A stretch of DNA of 64,000 nucleotides from CAYGAG01 sp964347765 (GCA_964347765.1 CAYGAG010000003.1:31958-95957); one strand, 5' to 3'; shown: positions 34,910-43,972, numbered from the stretch's first letter. Notes: generated from the sequence alone by a model not told the origin. Translations and numbers: made by a program.

Positions 34910-37300
34910 ATGGTTGAAGAACTTTCTTTTAAAGATGCGAGAACAAAGCTTCCAGAAGGTTTTATCACTTGCCAGTCGTCGAAGGAACTGGAACCACTAA
35001 GTCAAATAATAGGTCAAGAAAGAGCGGTTAAGGCATTACAATTCGGTCTCGAAATCCGAGAGAAAGGGTTCAACATATACGCCGCGGGGCCAAGAGGAAC
35101 TGGAAAAAAGACAGCTATAGAAGGTTTCTTGAAAGAGATAGCCAAGACCCGACCTACTCCCGCAGATTGGTGCTACGTGAACAACTTTGATGATCCCCTA
35201 AAACCTAACGCTATAATGCTTCCAGCGGGAACAGGCAAAGAGTTCAGAAAGAACATGGACGCCTTTGCCCAGAGCGTTGCTGGAGCATTAATTCAGTCTT
35301 TTGAGAGTGACGAGTATTCGCAGAGAAGGGAAGAAGTCATCAGATCTATACAGGAGAAACAGCAAGAGATCTCTGAGAAGCTGACGAAAATGGCTAAGGA
35401 AGCCGGCTTTGTCCTCAGGCGTACACCGGTAGGAATAGTGCTCATTCCAACAATTGATGGAAAACCGGCTAGAGCAGAGGATCTCGAAGACCTGTCACCA
35501 GACACAAGGAAGAGAATCCAACAGAAACGTCAAGACCTTCAACACGAATTCCACGATACGATGAGGGAGTTCCGAAATCTTGAAAAGGAAGCCCAATCAG
35601 CTGTGAAAGACCTTAACAGAGAAGTTGCGGATTATGCTCTGGAACCGCTCTTCTCAGAACTCATCGAGAAATACGGAGATATAGATGAGATCAAGAAATT
35701 CTTGAAGGATGTTAAAGGAGACATTCTTGACAGTCTGAGAATCATCTTGGGTGAAGAACAACAAGAGACCTCAAAGCTTCCTCCACTATTAAGTCAGATG
35801 AGACAGAATCCTACAGATAGGTACAAAGTCAACTTGATTGTGGATAACTCAAACCTAAAAGGTGCCCCCGTAATTACAGAGATGAACCCTACCTTCCAGC
35901 GCCTTATCGGCAGAATCGAGAAAGAAGCTAGATTCGGAGCCCTAGTCACTGATTACTCGATGATCCGCTGCGGATCACTGCACAGTGCAAACGGTGGATT
36001 TCTCATAATCCCAACAGGAGAACTACTCACCAAACCTTTTGCATGGGAAGGGCTCAAACGAGCGATTATGAACGAAAAAATAGAGATTGAAGAGATCGCT
36101 GAGCGACTTGGTTACCTCTCTACCAAATCCCTTCAGCCGGAACCCATCCCTCTAGACGTCAAGATCATACTTGCAGGCGAACTCACATTCTACCATATGT
36201 TGTACACTTTAGACAAAGATTTCAAGGAGATTTTCAAGGTTAAAGCGGAATTTGACACTTCCATGGACAGAAACAACGAAAATCTCAGAAAGTACGCTTC
36301 TTTCATATGCGCATTGTGCGAAAAGGAAAACATAATACATTTGGACGCCTCGGGTATAGCGGCCATTATTGAACACAGTTCGCGCATGGCTGCTGACAAG
36401 GAGAAGCTCTCCACGATGTTTGCAGAAATAGCAGACATAATACGGGAGGCTAATTTCTACGCGAGAGAGGAAGGAGCCAACTACATAAGTAAGAAGCATG
36501 TAGACAGAGTCCTTGAGGAGCAGGTGTACAGATCAAACCTGATTCAGAAAAAGATAGAGGAGATGATAACTCGAGGCACGCTTCTCATAGATATTGAGGG
36601 AGAAAAGGTTGGACAGGTCAATGGCTTGTCCGTGCTAGATCTTGGAGATTACCAGTTTGGGCGACCTACAAGAGTCACCGCGAGTATAGGAGTAGGCAAG
36701 GAAGGAATAATCGACATCGAGCGGGAGGCTCAGATGGGAGGACCTATACACACAAAGGGTGTCCAGATCCTCAGCGGTTACCTCCACGACAAGTACGCAG
36801 AAGACAAACCCCTCAGTCTCACAGCCAGATTGGTATTCGAACAGACCTATTCCGGTGTCGAAGGAGACAGCGCATCCAGCACAGAGCTCTACGCTCTTCT
36901 CTCAGTCTTATCAAACAGGCCTGTCAAGCAATACCTTGCCGTGACAGGTTCAGTAAATCAGAAAGGACAGGTTCAGGCAATCGGCGGGGTCAACGAGAAG
37001 ATTGAAGGATATTATGAACTATGCAGGACTGAAGGACTGAACGGTAAACAGGGCGTAGTCATACCGGAAAGCAATGTCAAGAACCTGATGCTGAAGGAAG
37101 AGGTAGTAGAGGCGATTAGGAAAGACAGTTTTCATATTTACCCTGTCAAGACGATAAAAGAAGGAATTGAAGTCCTTACAGGTATCAAAGCAGGAGACAA
37201 AAGACCTGACGGTACTTACCCGGAGGATACAATCAACTACAAAGTTCAGATCCGCTTGACTGAGATGGCAGAATCTGCCAGGAAGTACAAAGTCCTGTGA
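34910..37300 (+). CDS. Lon-like ATP-dependent protease (AAA_32/LonB-type)
   Basis: 797 residues. Walker A GPRGTGKKT near residue 60, a long coiled insertion (about 120-290), NGGFLIIPTGELLTKPFAW region, sensor and arginine-finger parts, then the S16 protease domain with GDSASSTELYALLS (catalytic Ser) and GGVNEKIEGYYELC (catalytic Lys). This layout follows the COG1067 AAA_32 group rather than archaeal membrane LonB, since no transmembrane helices are seen. It degrades damaged proteins. I use ATG 34910; GTG 34898 lies in the GGTG that would serve as ribosome site. Confidence 0.9.
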   Translation: MVEELSFKDARTKLPEGFITCQSSKELEPLSQIIGQERAVKALQFGLEIREKGFNIYAAGPRGTGKKTAIEGFLKEIAKTRPTPADWCYVNNFDDPLKPNAIMLPAGTGKEFRKNMDAFAQSVAGALIQSFESDEYSQRREEVIRSIQEKQQEISEKLTKMAKEAGFVLRRTPVGIVLIPTIDGKPARAEDLEDLSPDTRKRIQQKRQDLQHEFHDTMREFRNLEKEAQSAVKDLNREVADYALEPLFSELIEKYGDIDEIKKFLKDVKGDILDSLRIILGEEQQETSKLPPLLSQMRQNPTDRYKVNLIVDNSNLKGAPVITEMNPTFQRLIGRIEKEARFGALVTDYSMIRCGSLHSANGGFLIIPTGELLTKPFAWEGLKRAIMNEKIEIEEIAERLGYLSTKSLQPEPIPLDVKIILAGELTFYHMLYTLDKDFKEIFKVKAEFDTSMDRNNENLRKYASFICALCEKENIIHLDASGIAAIIEHSSRMAADKEKLSTMFAEIADIIREANFYAREEGANYISKKHVDRVLEEQVYRSNLIQKKIEEMITRGTLLIDIEGEKVGQVNGLSVLDLGDYQFGRPTRVTASIGVGKEGIIDIEREAQMGGPIHTKGVQILSGYLHDKYAEDKPLSLTARLVFEQTYSGVEGDSASSTELYALLSVLSNRPVKQYLAVTGSVNQKGQVQAIGGVNEKIEGYYELCRTEGLNGKQGVVIPESNVKNLMLKEEVVEAIRKDSFHIYPVKTIKEGIEVLTGIKAGDKRPDGTYPEDTINYKVQIRLTEMAESARKYKVL

Positions 37301-37475
37301 GCAGCTGACATCCTGTTCTCAACTCCTCGATCCATATAATTCAGCGCGTGTCGTTTTTCCCAATTCAGAACAGCGATAGCGCGCGCTAAACACTGCAACG
37401 AGACTGCATCCTGATACCTGCAAGTGGCTGTAACGTGTTTTCTTGCTAATCCTACGCGGCAGAATGCCAAAAATG

Positions 37476-37871
37476 CTACTGAAAACAGAAATCACATTCT
37501 TCCGCTTTGATTTTCGAGTCTGCTCTGTGGCAGAACTTGCAAGTAAGGCCTTTCCGCCGAATTTCTCTACATGCCTGACAGAAAAGATCCAGCAAATCTG
37601 CTCTTCTTGAGTTTCCATCTACCAGTTGGGTTGTCATTTTCGTTATCAGGGGTTGCACTCCTTCTATGGCATTGACTTCTATTACGTATCCCCTTATCTG
37701 GCGAGTATATTTGCTTACTGCTGATTGGGACACTCCTAGAATTTCGGCCGCTCTGTCTTGCGTCAGATTGTGTGTCTCCACTAATTCTTTGGCTAGGGCG
37801 GCTTTGATTGCTGGTATTACCGACTTCACGGCAATCTCGCAGGGAAGTATCAAATGGTCTTCACCTTCCAT
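37476..37871 (-). CDS. HTH regulator with three C-terminal CxxC motifs (COG2522-like)
   Basis: 131 residues. The N-terminal part is a helix-turn-helix (LVETHNLTQDRAAEILGVSQ SAVSKYTRQ, recognition helix after GVSQ). The C-terminal 50 residues hold CQAC, CKFC and CDFC, which could bind an Fe-S cluster or zinc; another Cys is in LPCEIAVK. The frame runs upstream to 37931, but the start is ATG 37871, about 20 bases from TTATATA, so the transcript is nearly leaderless. Two operator copies lie directly upstream of its promoter, suggesting autoregulation. Divergent from a second Cys-containing regulator. Confidence 0.82.
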   Translation of the reverse strand: MEGEDHLILPCEIAVKSVIPAIKAALAKELVETHNLTQDRAAEILGVSQSAVSKYTRQIRGYVIEVNAIEGVQPLITKMTTQLVDGNSRRADLLDLFCQACREIRRKGLTCKFCHRADSKIKAEECDFCFQ

Positions 37872-37885
37872 CTGTATATGTGGAA

Positions 37886-38033
37886 AGGTATATAAGTATG
37901 ACGTATGTAATATTGTTATGACGTATGTCATGAGAGGTTGAGAGAGGCGTACAGCTCACGAAACTCCCTCACTCCTCCTTTCTCTTCAACATATTCCTGA
38001 GACGCCTCCAACAGTCTCTATGACATGCGTCAT
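37886..38033. promoter_or_regulatory. Bidirectional promoter with three ATGAC-N4-GTCAT operators
   Basis: Site A ATGACGTATGTAAT (37898-37911, one mismatch in the right half), site B ATGACGTATGTCAT (37918-37931, perfect) and site C ATGACATGCGTCAT (38020-38033, perfect arms). A and B are 20 bases apart centre to centre, two helical turns. GGTATATAAG (37887-37896) can act as TATA box in both directions; in the rightward sense TATATAAG-T-ATGACGTATGT copies the layout of the NifU-like gene promoter at 29424. Confidence 0.78.
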
Positions 38034-39074
38034 GGAGTCCGACACTTGAAGACAGAGCTTGATGCAACACCGATTCAAACAGCAGAGGAAGACACAGGCC
38101 TAGTAGAAATGCTGACCAGGACGAAGGAACTCTGTCAGTATTGTCGACCAGGGACCCCCATCAAATGCGCTACTGACTGTAACATCTGGAGGCTGAGGAA
38201 TCAACTCAGCAGATTACACAGGAGGATTGATAATCTCGACTTCATAAAGGATCTATTCAATGCATTGAAGAACAAGAGAAGGTTGCGAATAATCGAAATC
38301 CTATCAAACGGACGATACACGGTAGAAATGCTTCAACAGAGACTCAAAGAAACAGGTTATCATCACAGCCAACTGACGATCAGGGACGAATATGTTGACC
38401 CACTAGTAAATGTCGGAATTGTTCAAAATAACGGGAGAAAATATAACCTTACGTTGCTTGGGCACAGACTCAATGAACTTACGGATGATCTGGATATTAT
38501 TGAAGAAAGGCTTCCTCCTCATTCCGAGTGTTACGAAGAGAAGACTATTACAATACTATTTGAAAGGCAAAAAACGTATGACGAACTTGAGTCTTCAATT
38601 GAGGCTGAAAGCCTATCACGGGTTCTTTCACGTCTTCGCGAGTCAAACCTCATAAAAGAAGACAGAAACAGAAGGTACATGTTCTACTACCAAACTAAAA
38701 GAGACCCTGACAAGGAGAGGCTGTCACCAACGGAAGAACGAGTCTATATGAACATACCTGAAGAAGGCATATCAGCCCGAAAGCTGGCTGAAAAGACAGT
38801 TATCTCACTGCGTAGAACCTACAAATACTTGAGAAGACTCCGAGGCAAGAAACTGGTCTTCAAACGCAAAAATCTGAAAAAGTATACCTTGACAGAAGAG
38901 GGAAAACGAATAGCCAAACTCCTACTGAATATCCGTGAACTTATCCTTCAGTTCAAAAAAGCATCAAAACAGTTCCTAGCTGAATCATCTCAGAAAGAAA
39001 AACAAAATTCTGTGTCGGACTCTTCACTTGACAGAGACAAACGATCGCAAATCCTAGTTAGAGCCAAGCTTTAG
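38025..39074 (+). CDS. Winged-helix regulator with N-terminal Cys cluster
   Basis: Up to 349 residues. The N-terminal region carries LCQYCRPGTPIKCATDCNIW, four cysteines that could bind an Fe-S cluster or zinc. A winged helix follows (FIKDLFNALKNKRRLRIIEI, TIRDEYVDPLVNVGIVQNNG), then a second one (LSPTEERVYMNIPEEG, KTVISLRRTYKYLRRLRGKK) and a basic C-terminus. ATG 38025 lies inside operator C; a TTG at 38046 has GGAG eight bases upstream (38034-38037) and is a better-spaced alternative, placing site C just before the start. Divergent from the CxxC regulator with shared operators. Confidence 0.8.
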   Translation: MRHGVRHLKTELDATPIQTAEEDTGLVEMLTRTKELCQYCRPGTPIKCATDCNIWRLRNQLSRLHRRIDNLDFIKDLFNALKNKRRLRIIEILSNGRYTVEMLQQRLKETGYHHSQLTIRDEYVDPLVNVGIVQNNGRKYNLTLLGHRLNELTDDLDIIEERLPPHSECYEEKTITILFERQKTYDELESSIEAESLSRVLSRLRESNLIKEDRNRRYMFYYQTKRDPDKERLSPTEERVYMNIPEEGISARKLAEKTVISLRRTYKYLRRLRGKKLVFKRKNLKKYTLTEEGKRIAKLLLNIRELILQFKKASKQFLAESSQKEKQNSVSDSSLDRDKRSQILVRAKL

Positions 39075-39142
39075 AACGTTTGACTCTGAAAAAGCAGGAA
39101 ACGCTGTTCTGATAAGATCTGATTTTATGTTTTGAAGTTAAG

Positions 39143-39283
39143 ATGAAGCATCAAAAACATGGTGATCACCATCAAGGTCATGCCTATCATAGAACGATGC
39201 TTGTGAGTACCGTATACTCCACAAGTTGTCCACGAAGAATTCTGAAGAGAAGTACCGGGTTTCTTGATAGATTCGCTTCATAG
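39143..39283 (+). CDS. Possible small His-rich protein
   Basis: A 46-codon frame starting MKHQKHGDHHQGHAYHR, followed by LVSTVYSTSCPRRIL. The His-rich N-terminus resembles metal-binding tails of copper transporters, but the rest has no membrane helix and no recognisable domain. It could be a truncated remnant or chance. Lies between the regulator and the AEC transporter. Confidence 0.25.
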   Translation: MKHQKHGDHHQGHAYHRTMLVSTVYSTSCPRRILKRSTGFLDRFAS

Positions 39284-39356
39284 GCTTCATCTAGCTATTC
39301 GGAAAGAAGATCGAAGATTTTAAGACATGGTAGAAGATAATTGTAAATGAGACTTA

Positions 39357-40286
39357 ATGCTTGATATCGTGATTCGAACCATAATTCCTATTCTCCTTCT
39401 AATTGGAACAGGCCTATTCTCAAGAAGGATTGGAATTCTGAAATCAGGCGATGAGCGGGTGCTCAGTGCTTATGTGTATTATTTTGCATTCCCAGCCTTA
39501 TTCTTTGTCAATATGATCGAGACAACTTTCACGGAAGATACATTAAGATTCATGCTTGCAGCAGTTGTTCCTGTCTTAGTGGCCCTCACTATCTACATCC
39601 TTCTTTACCTGATCTTTCGATTTCCAAGAGATCTATTCTATCTTGTCGTTTTAAGCACAACATTCGGCAGCCTGGCTTTCTTTGGCATACCATTCATAAC
39701 CTTCGCTTTCCCAGAACAAGGAGAACCAGTCGCGACGCTAGCAGCCGTCTCGATATCGGTTGTAAGCGTCACCATCTCCATACTGACCTTAGAACTGTTT
39801 CAACTCAAAGAAGCAAAGATCTTAGAAGGGTCGAAGACTGTAGCCAAGAAACTATCAAGAAATCCCCTCATAATATCTATCTTCTCAGGCATCTTCCTAT
39901 CCCTTGTAGGAGTAGAAATCCCATATTTTATATCCCAACCTCTTCACATGCTGGGAGGCACCACTTCTACAGTAGCCATCTTCATGCTTGGAGTCTTCCT
40001 TCATGGGAGAAAATACACGAATTTAGGCAAAGCCTTCAAATTGAGTTTGCTACGAATCGTATTCTTGCCCATCATAGCCTTCTTAAGCACAAGTCTGTTC
40101 CAACTGTCCGGCATAGAGAGGCCAACATTGATACTGATGCACGGCATGCCTGTAGCCATCTCCATGATCGTTCTAAGCGAACGCTACAACTTCTATAAAG
40201 CAACAATCGCTTCTCTAATCCTTATCTCCTCTCTTGGAGCTGGGATATATCTAAACTTATGGCTTCTGCTACTGGGATACTATTAA
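39357..40286 (+). CDS. Auxin efflux carrier (AEC) family permease
   Basis: 309 residues with ten predicted helices in a 5+5 layout (IIPILLLIGTGLFSRRIGIL at the N-terminus, LKSGDERVLSAYVYYFAFPA, SRNPLIISIFSGIFLSLVGV, LILMHGMPVAISMIVLSERY). The family exports organic acids or malate-like anions; the substrate here is unknown. Intact, monocistronic, ATG at 39357. Confidence 0.9.
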   Translation: MLDIVIRTIIPILLLIGTGLFSRRIGILKSGDERVLSAYVYYFAFPALFFVNMIETTFTEDTLRFMLAAVVPVLVALTIYILLYLIFRFPRDLFYLVVLSTTFGSLAFFGIPFITFAFPEQGEPVATLAAVSISVVSVTISILTLELFQLKEAKILEGSKTVAKKLSRNPLIISIFSGIFLSLVGVEIPYFISQPLHMLGGTTSTVAIFMLGVFLHGRKYTNLGKAFKLSLLRIVFLPIIAFLSTSLFQLSGIERPTLILMHGMPVAISMIVLSERYNFYKATIASLILISSLGAGIYLNLWLLLLGYY

Positions 40287-40399
40287 CACTGTCTTCTACC
40301 GATATATGCTAACAATGAAACTTTTGGACAACAGTCCTATTCTTCATACTACTACAGAAGAATCCCATGAGAAAATGATCAAATATTGGCGGCAGTGGA

Positions 40400-41248
40400 T
40401 TAATGGTCAACATGTTGTGCGATGGATGTTTTGGAGCTTCTCTCGCCTTTCTCGGCCTTTCTAAGGGCTTTCTCCACCTCTTCCCTTATGATATATCCTC
40501 CCAGATGCAGTATAGGTTCTTCAAGCTCTGGGTCTATCTGCATTGTTGCCGTACAAGGGTAGGTGTGATGAGCCTTTGCAATTGCATCATAGAGAATCCT
40601 TTCTTCTGTATTCACACCTGTCAGTTTTCTCGCGACATACCACGTAGAGCCGCATGGAGCACTACTTCTTACAACTGCGGACTCGATGAACTTGCTTCCA
40701 CCCTTTGACACAGTGGAAATCTCCAAGGAAGGTCTTCCCACTTTAAGGTCTGTGACAAACTTGGAGATTGTTGGTCTGTCTGTTGTAGGTTTGAGGGAGC
40801 AGAAGGGTTTCGGGAAGGAGCTTTCAAGATCCAGTTCTCGGCAAACGTTCTCTATTTGTCTCTTCAGACCTGAGGGGACTTCTGTGAAATCTTCAATGGG
40901 AACTATCAGTCCTCTTATTCCTACTTCTACAAGGCGATGAGGAAGTTCCGATAACAGGTCTTTATGAAGGCCTGAAGCTATACAAAGGTCACCATTCGGG
41001 ATAGCGTGTGGCAAGTACTTCTCCGGATTGTCTATAAATGGAGGTAGTTCTGCTGGTTCAGGCAGTTCTATGGCAGCACGTATGTTGCGTACGTAGCTGT
41101 ACATGCCGTACTTGCAGAAGTCACAGAATAGATCGCAGGATTTGCAGAAGCTGGGATCGTTTATGAGATTTCTTATGACCCGTTCAGCGAATTCCCCGCT
41201 GTAGACAAAGATTATACTTAGCTCTTGTTTCTTTTCTGAGGAGTTCAT
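40400..41248 (-). CDS. DUF166 protein with clustered cysteines
   Basis: 282 residues, DUF166 family of archaea, sometimes mislabelled thymidylate synthase. Near residue 35 it has CKSCDLFCDFCKYGMYSY, and later SAPCGSTWYVARKLTG and HHTYPCTATMQIDPELEEP. The Cys pattern suggests a metal or Fe-S site. The N-terminus (LSIIFVYSGEFAERVIRNLI) is Rossmann-like. The reaction is unknown. It ends 35 bases downstream of the ogg gene, transcribed from the same strand, perhaps as an operon. Confidence 0.82.
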   Translation of the reverse strand: MNSSEKKQELSIIFVYSGEFAERVIRNLINDPSFCKSCDLFCDFCKYGMYSYVRNIRAAIELPEPAELPPFIDNPEKYLPHAIPNGDLCIASGLHKDLLSELPHRLVEVGIRGLIVPIEDFTEVPSGLKRQIENVCRELDLESSFPKPFCSLKPTTDRPTISKFVTDLKVGRPSLEISTVSKGGSKFIESAVVRSSAPCGSTWYVARKLTGVNTEERILYDAIAKAHHTYPCTATMQIDPELEEPILHLGGYIIREEVEKALRKAEKGERSSKTSIAQHVDH

Positions 41249-41283
41249 CCTAACCCACTAGGCTGCTCTACTTCTGAGGACGA

Positions 41284-41910
41284 TCATTTCAGCACCTTGT
41301 CAGTTTCCGTGTACCAAAGGTACAAATCCAGCTCTGCTAGTGTCAGTCTCGCTTTCTTGGCGATCCTCTTCATCAAGCCTTCGATCTCTATATATCTTCT
41401 TCTGGTTAGTGTTTTCGGCTTCTCTATTAATCCATGCTTTGCCAGGACGTTTAGTATGTGGAAATCTATGATGGCGAAATCTGAGTATCCTATATTTCTG
41501 AGGAAGTGACTTGCCTCTTTGTAGCCTATTCCTTTTATGTTCTTGGCAAACCAGTCTCTAAGCTTATTGTCGTTATTGAACTTGCCTATGATATCTTTTA
41601 TCGAGTTTTTGTATTCTCTGGCTGCTATGATGTACTCAGCTCTGGCGTCTGGGTAACGGTGACCAAGTCTCTTCAGCTTCTCGGCTAACTGAGCTTTTGG
41701 GAGAGTCAAGAAGTCGTCTCCCACCAGTTTCTGCATCTTCATGCTTCTCTCAGCGTTGTAGTGGGCGGTAAGAATGCAGAAGCAGAGTTCTTTGAAGATC
41801 TCCTTATTTGAAGCATCGCCGATTTCTTTGAATTCTCTTAGGCGAGTATCGATTAGATCTTTGACAGGGTTTTCTTTGAGATCTTCAATGGACTTCAATA
41901 GTGCCTTCAT
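41284..41910 (-). CDS. ogg: 8-Oxoguanine DNA glycosylase/lyase, Ogg2 type
   Basis: 208 residues, helix-hairpin-helix glycosylase. NIKGIGYKEASHFLRNIGYS contains the HhH and the catalytic Lys; FAIIDFHILNVLAKHG holds the catalytic Asp. It removes 8-oxoguanine and nicks the strand in base-excision repair. Typical Ogg2 length and C-terminus (LDLYLWYTETDKVLK). First gene of a likely unit with DUF166. Confidence 0.93.
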   Translation of the reverse strand: MKALLKSIEDLKENPVKDLIDTRLREFKEIGDASNKEIFKELCFCILTAHYNAERSMKMQKLVGDDFLTLPKAQLAEKLKRLGHRYPDARAEYIIAAREYKNSIKDIIGKFNNDNKLRDWFAKNIKGIGYKEASHFLRNIGYSDFAIIDFHILNVLAKHGLIEKPKTLTRRRYIEIEGLMKRIAKKARLTLAELDLYLWYTETDKVLK

Positions 41911-42016
41911 CTTCGGTGCCGGGGAGATAATCGAGTGAAGCTGGTAGATAAGGATTTTACGGAATTTCGAGAATTACGAACAAGGAACAACATTTGAGAA
42001 TCATAAAGAAGCGCAA

Positions 42017-42550
42017 CTAACTTGTGGTGTGACTGGGCATGAAATGTTTCTTGAATGTTTGGTATCTCGGTTCTGTTACTTCTAGCACCTCTTTTCTCAG
42101 AGCCTCGCCTTTCATCCCTGATTCTCTTATGTTCTTAAGTTTCTCAGCGAGTTCTGAGTCTTTGAAGACTGTCTCTATCCAATTCTCAAAGTCTCCTCTG
42201 AAGACATGGAATTCAAGCGCAGCGGTATCGACATTCCTGATGATCTTGTTGAAGTCTTCAATACTCTTTGCTGAGAAGCCAGTATACTGGTTGATCCCTG
42301 TGTAGAAGTGAAACTCGCTTCCCTCCGGGACGGTTTTCAACATTCTTAGGGCCACTTTTCCTTTCTGGGCCATTGCGTATCCTTTACCTACTTTTTTCAG
42401 GAAGCCTGTTTCGGCCAGTTCCTGCATGTACCGCAAAGCTTGCTCCTGACTAAGACCGATGTTCAGTGTAAACTCTTTAAAGTCCATGTTGTTGGTTATT
42501 GAGTTCATAACCTTTAGAATCTCTAATCGTTTGTCCAAGTCTCCCGCCAA
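42017..42550 (-). CDS. Winged-helix protein with DUF5752 domain
   Basis: 177 residues. Residues 1-80 are a winged helix (NIGLSQEQALRYMQELAETG recognition region, KVGKGYAMAQKGKVALRML wing). The C-terminal part (FHFYTGINQYTGFSAKSIED, ALEFHVFRGDFENWIETVFK, AEKLKNIRESGMKGEALRKE) matches DUF5752. It is a probable regulator with a sensor-like domain whose ligand is unknown. The start at 42550 is TTG; another TTG five codons on or Met15 is possible. A TATATGATAGG lies about 15 bases upstream. Confidence 0.78.
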   Translation of the reverse strand: MAGDLDKRLEILKVMNSITNNMDFKEFTLNIGLSQEQALRYMQELAETGFLKKVGKGYAMAQKGKVALRMLKTVPEGSEFHFYTGINQYTGFSAKSIEDFNKIIRNVDTAALEFHVFRGDFENWIETVFKDSELAEKLKNIRESGMKGEALRKEVLEVTEPRYQTFKKHFMPSHTTS

Positions 42551-42904
42551 CTTAAGTACCCTATCATATATTCGCTACGAATCTTTAAATGAATAGCTTC
42601 TTCAACAGAACACTATCCACGGTATCTCTAGTCTGCGGTTCCATAAAAATTTCACGTATTGAGAATACAGATACCTGCCTGCTCTCTCAGGAAACAATTG
42701 CGAAAAAGTGGTCCAAGTGAGACATCTCCTGCCAGATCCGGAACTAAACCGGAAAGAAGGAAATCGAGTCCTTCAAACAAATGTAAGCCAAGAGCGAAAA
42801 ATAGAACATTTGAAACTTTCTCAGATCTTAAAGGAGTTTACTGAGCAGTGACTAACTCGTTTCTCTTTTCATGGTTGATCGCTGAGCATGAAATGCCCGT
42901 ACAG
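42551..42904. other. Gene-free stretch
   Basis: I see no supported gene. A 61-codon plus-strand frame at 42659-42844 has a TTG start and Ser/Pro/Lys-rich low-complexity composition and is probably not expressed. Confidence 0.35.
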
Positions 42905-43972
42905 TTATGCCCAGAATCCTTCGGGCGTGAGATCTGTCTTTCCTGAGGATACTGTGTTGTAGGGGCAGACTTTTATACATGTGGAACAGTCCATTCCGTT
43001 TTGGCACCAGTAGAGGTAGCATCGTTCCACGTTGACGTACCATTTCAAAGCTCCTGGATTGTTGGATCTGCAGACTGTCTTGAAAGTTGGTTCGTCATCC
43101 ATAGAGATTGCTTCTGCTTCACATTGTTCAGCACACTGCTTGCATCTTTTACAGAAGTCTCTCACCCCGAATTCTATCGGTTGGTCGGTCTCCAAGGGAA
43201 GGTCTGTCAGTATCTTGCACAGCCTTACTCTCGGACCATGTTGCGGTGTTATTAGCAGGCCGTTGCGTCCCAGTTCTCCTAGGCCAGCGTCGATTGCCAG
43301 CGGAATGCTTAGAGCAGTATCGTTTCCACACTGGAGGGCTTCGTATCCGAGGTTTCGTATGAACTCGGCTACGCCAGTGAGGGCGAAGGTCATCTTTGAA
43401 TAGCCTACTCCTGTGGCCGCTGCCGCCGGAGCGGCAGGGGAGGTTAGAATCCCATCCGCATCCATCTCTATGGCCATGACGATAACATTCTTGAACCTTT
43501 TCGGAGCATCCACATCTGCATAGAGCCACTTTCTGTTCAGCCTACAGATTCCCACGAGCGAAGCTCCAAAAAGCTTTGATGCCCTTTTAAGGAAGATGCT
43601 CATCTGATGCTCGTCTTTAACGCTGTGTTTTTCTTCAGTCCAATCAATGTCAATGCTAGCGGCTGACTTCCTGTAAGTGTTGATTTTCTTCCATGAAAAT
43701 CCGTCTTCAAAGGCGTCATGCAGAGTCCAAGAGGCATATGCCAGGGCGAGATCAACTCTCGAATAACCTGACTTCCTTTCCGCTATCATGTCAATGATTT
43801 TCTCGTTGTACATCTGTTTGTAGCCTTTCCACGAAGAATCCCACATGACCCTGTCAAAGATCATGTGTTTACTCTCGAAGCGTTGAAGTTTGGATCGATC
43901 AATAACGTAAGGGGGAGATTCAACTCTGTGAAATCTGAACTTTGGTGAAGCTGATCGACTATCTGATTTCAA
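42905..43972 (-). CDS. RdhA-like reductive dehalogenase family protein (no Tat signal)
   Basis: 355 residues. The N-terminal half (LAYASWTLHDAFEDGFSW, ASKLFGASLVGICRLNRKWL, MEMDADGILTSP-like strand, AEFIRNLGYEALQCGNDTAL, DAGLGELGRNGLLITPQHGP) is the nitroreductase-fold cobalamin domain of reductive dehalogenases. Two Fe-S motifs follow: CKRCKQCAEQCEAEAI and CSTCIKVCPYNTV with an upstream CYLYWC. There is no twin-arginine signal and no rdhB anchor gene, so it is a cytoplasmic member; the substrate need not be an organohalide. Homology reaches upstream of Met37, so I keep the TTG start at 43972, with no strong ribosome site. Confidence 0.8.
   Translation of the reverse strand: MKSDSRSASPKFRFHRVESPPYVIDRSKLQRFESKHMIFDRVMWDSSWKGYKQMYNEKIIDMIAERKSGYSRVDLALAYASWTLHDAFEDGFSWKKINTYRKSAASIDIDWTEEKHSVKDEHQMSIFLKRASKLFGASLVGICRLNRKWLYADVDAPKRFKNVIVMAIEMDADGILTSPAAPAAAATGVGYSKMTFALTGVAEFIRNLGYEALQCGNDTALSIPLAIDAGLGELGRNGLLITPQHGPRVRLCKILTDLPLETDQPIEFGVRDFCKRCKQCAEQCEAEAISMDDEPTFKTVCRSNNPGALKWYVNVERCYLYWCQNGMDCSTCIKVCPYNTVSSGKTDLTPEGFWA

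Noticed and set aside
39358..39380. GGTTCGAATC on the minus strand as a tRNA T arm
   Set aside because: It lies inside the AEC transporter start and has no acceptor or anticodon stem around it.
42659..42844. 61-codon plus-strand frame
   Set aside because: TTG start and Ser/Pro/Lys-rich low complexity; no neighbour or motif supports it.
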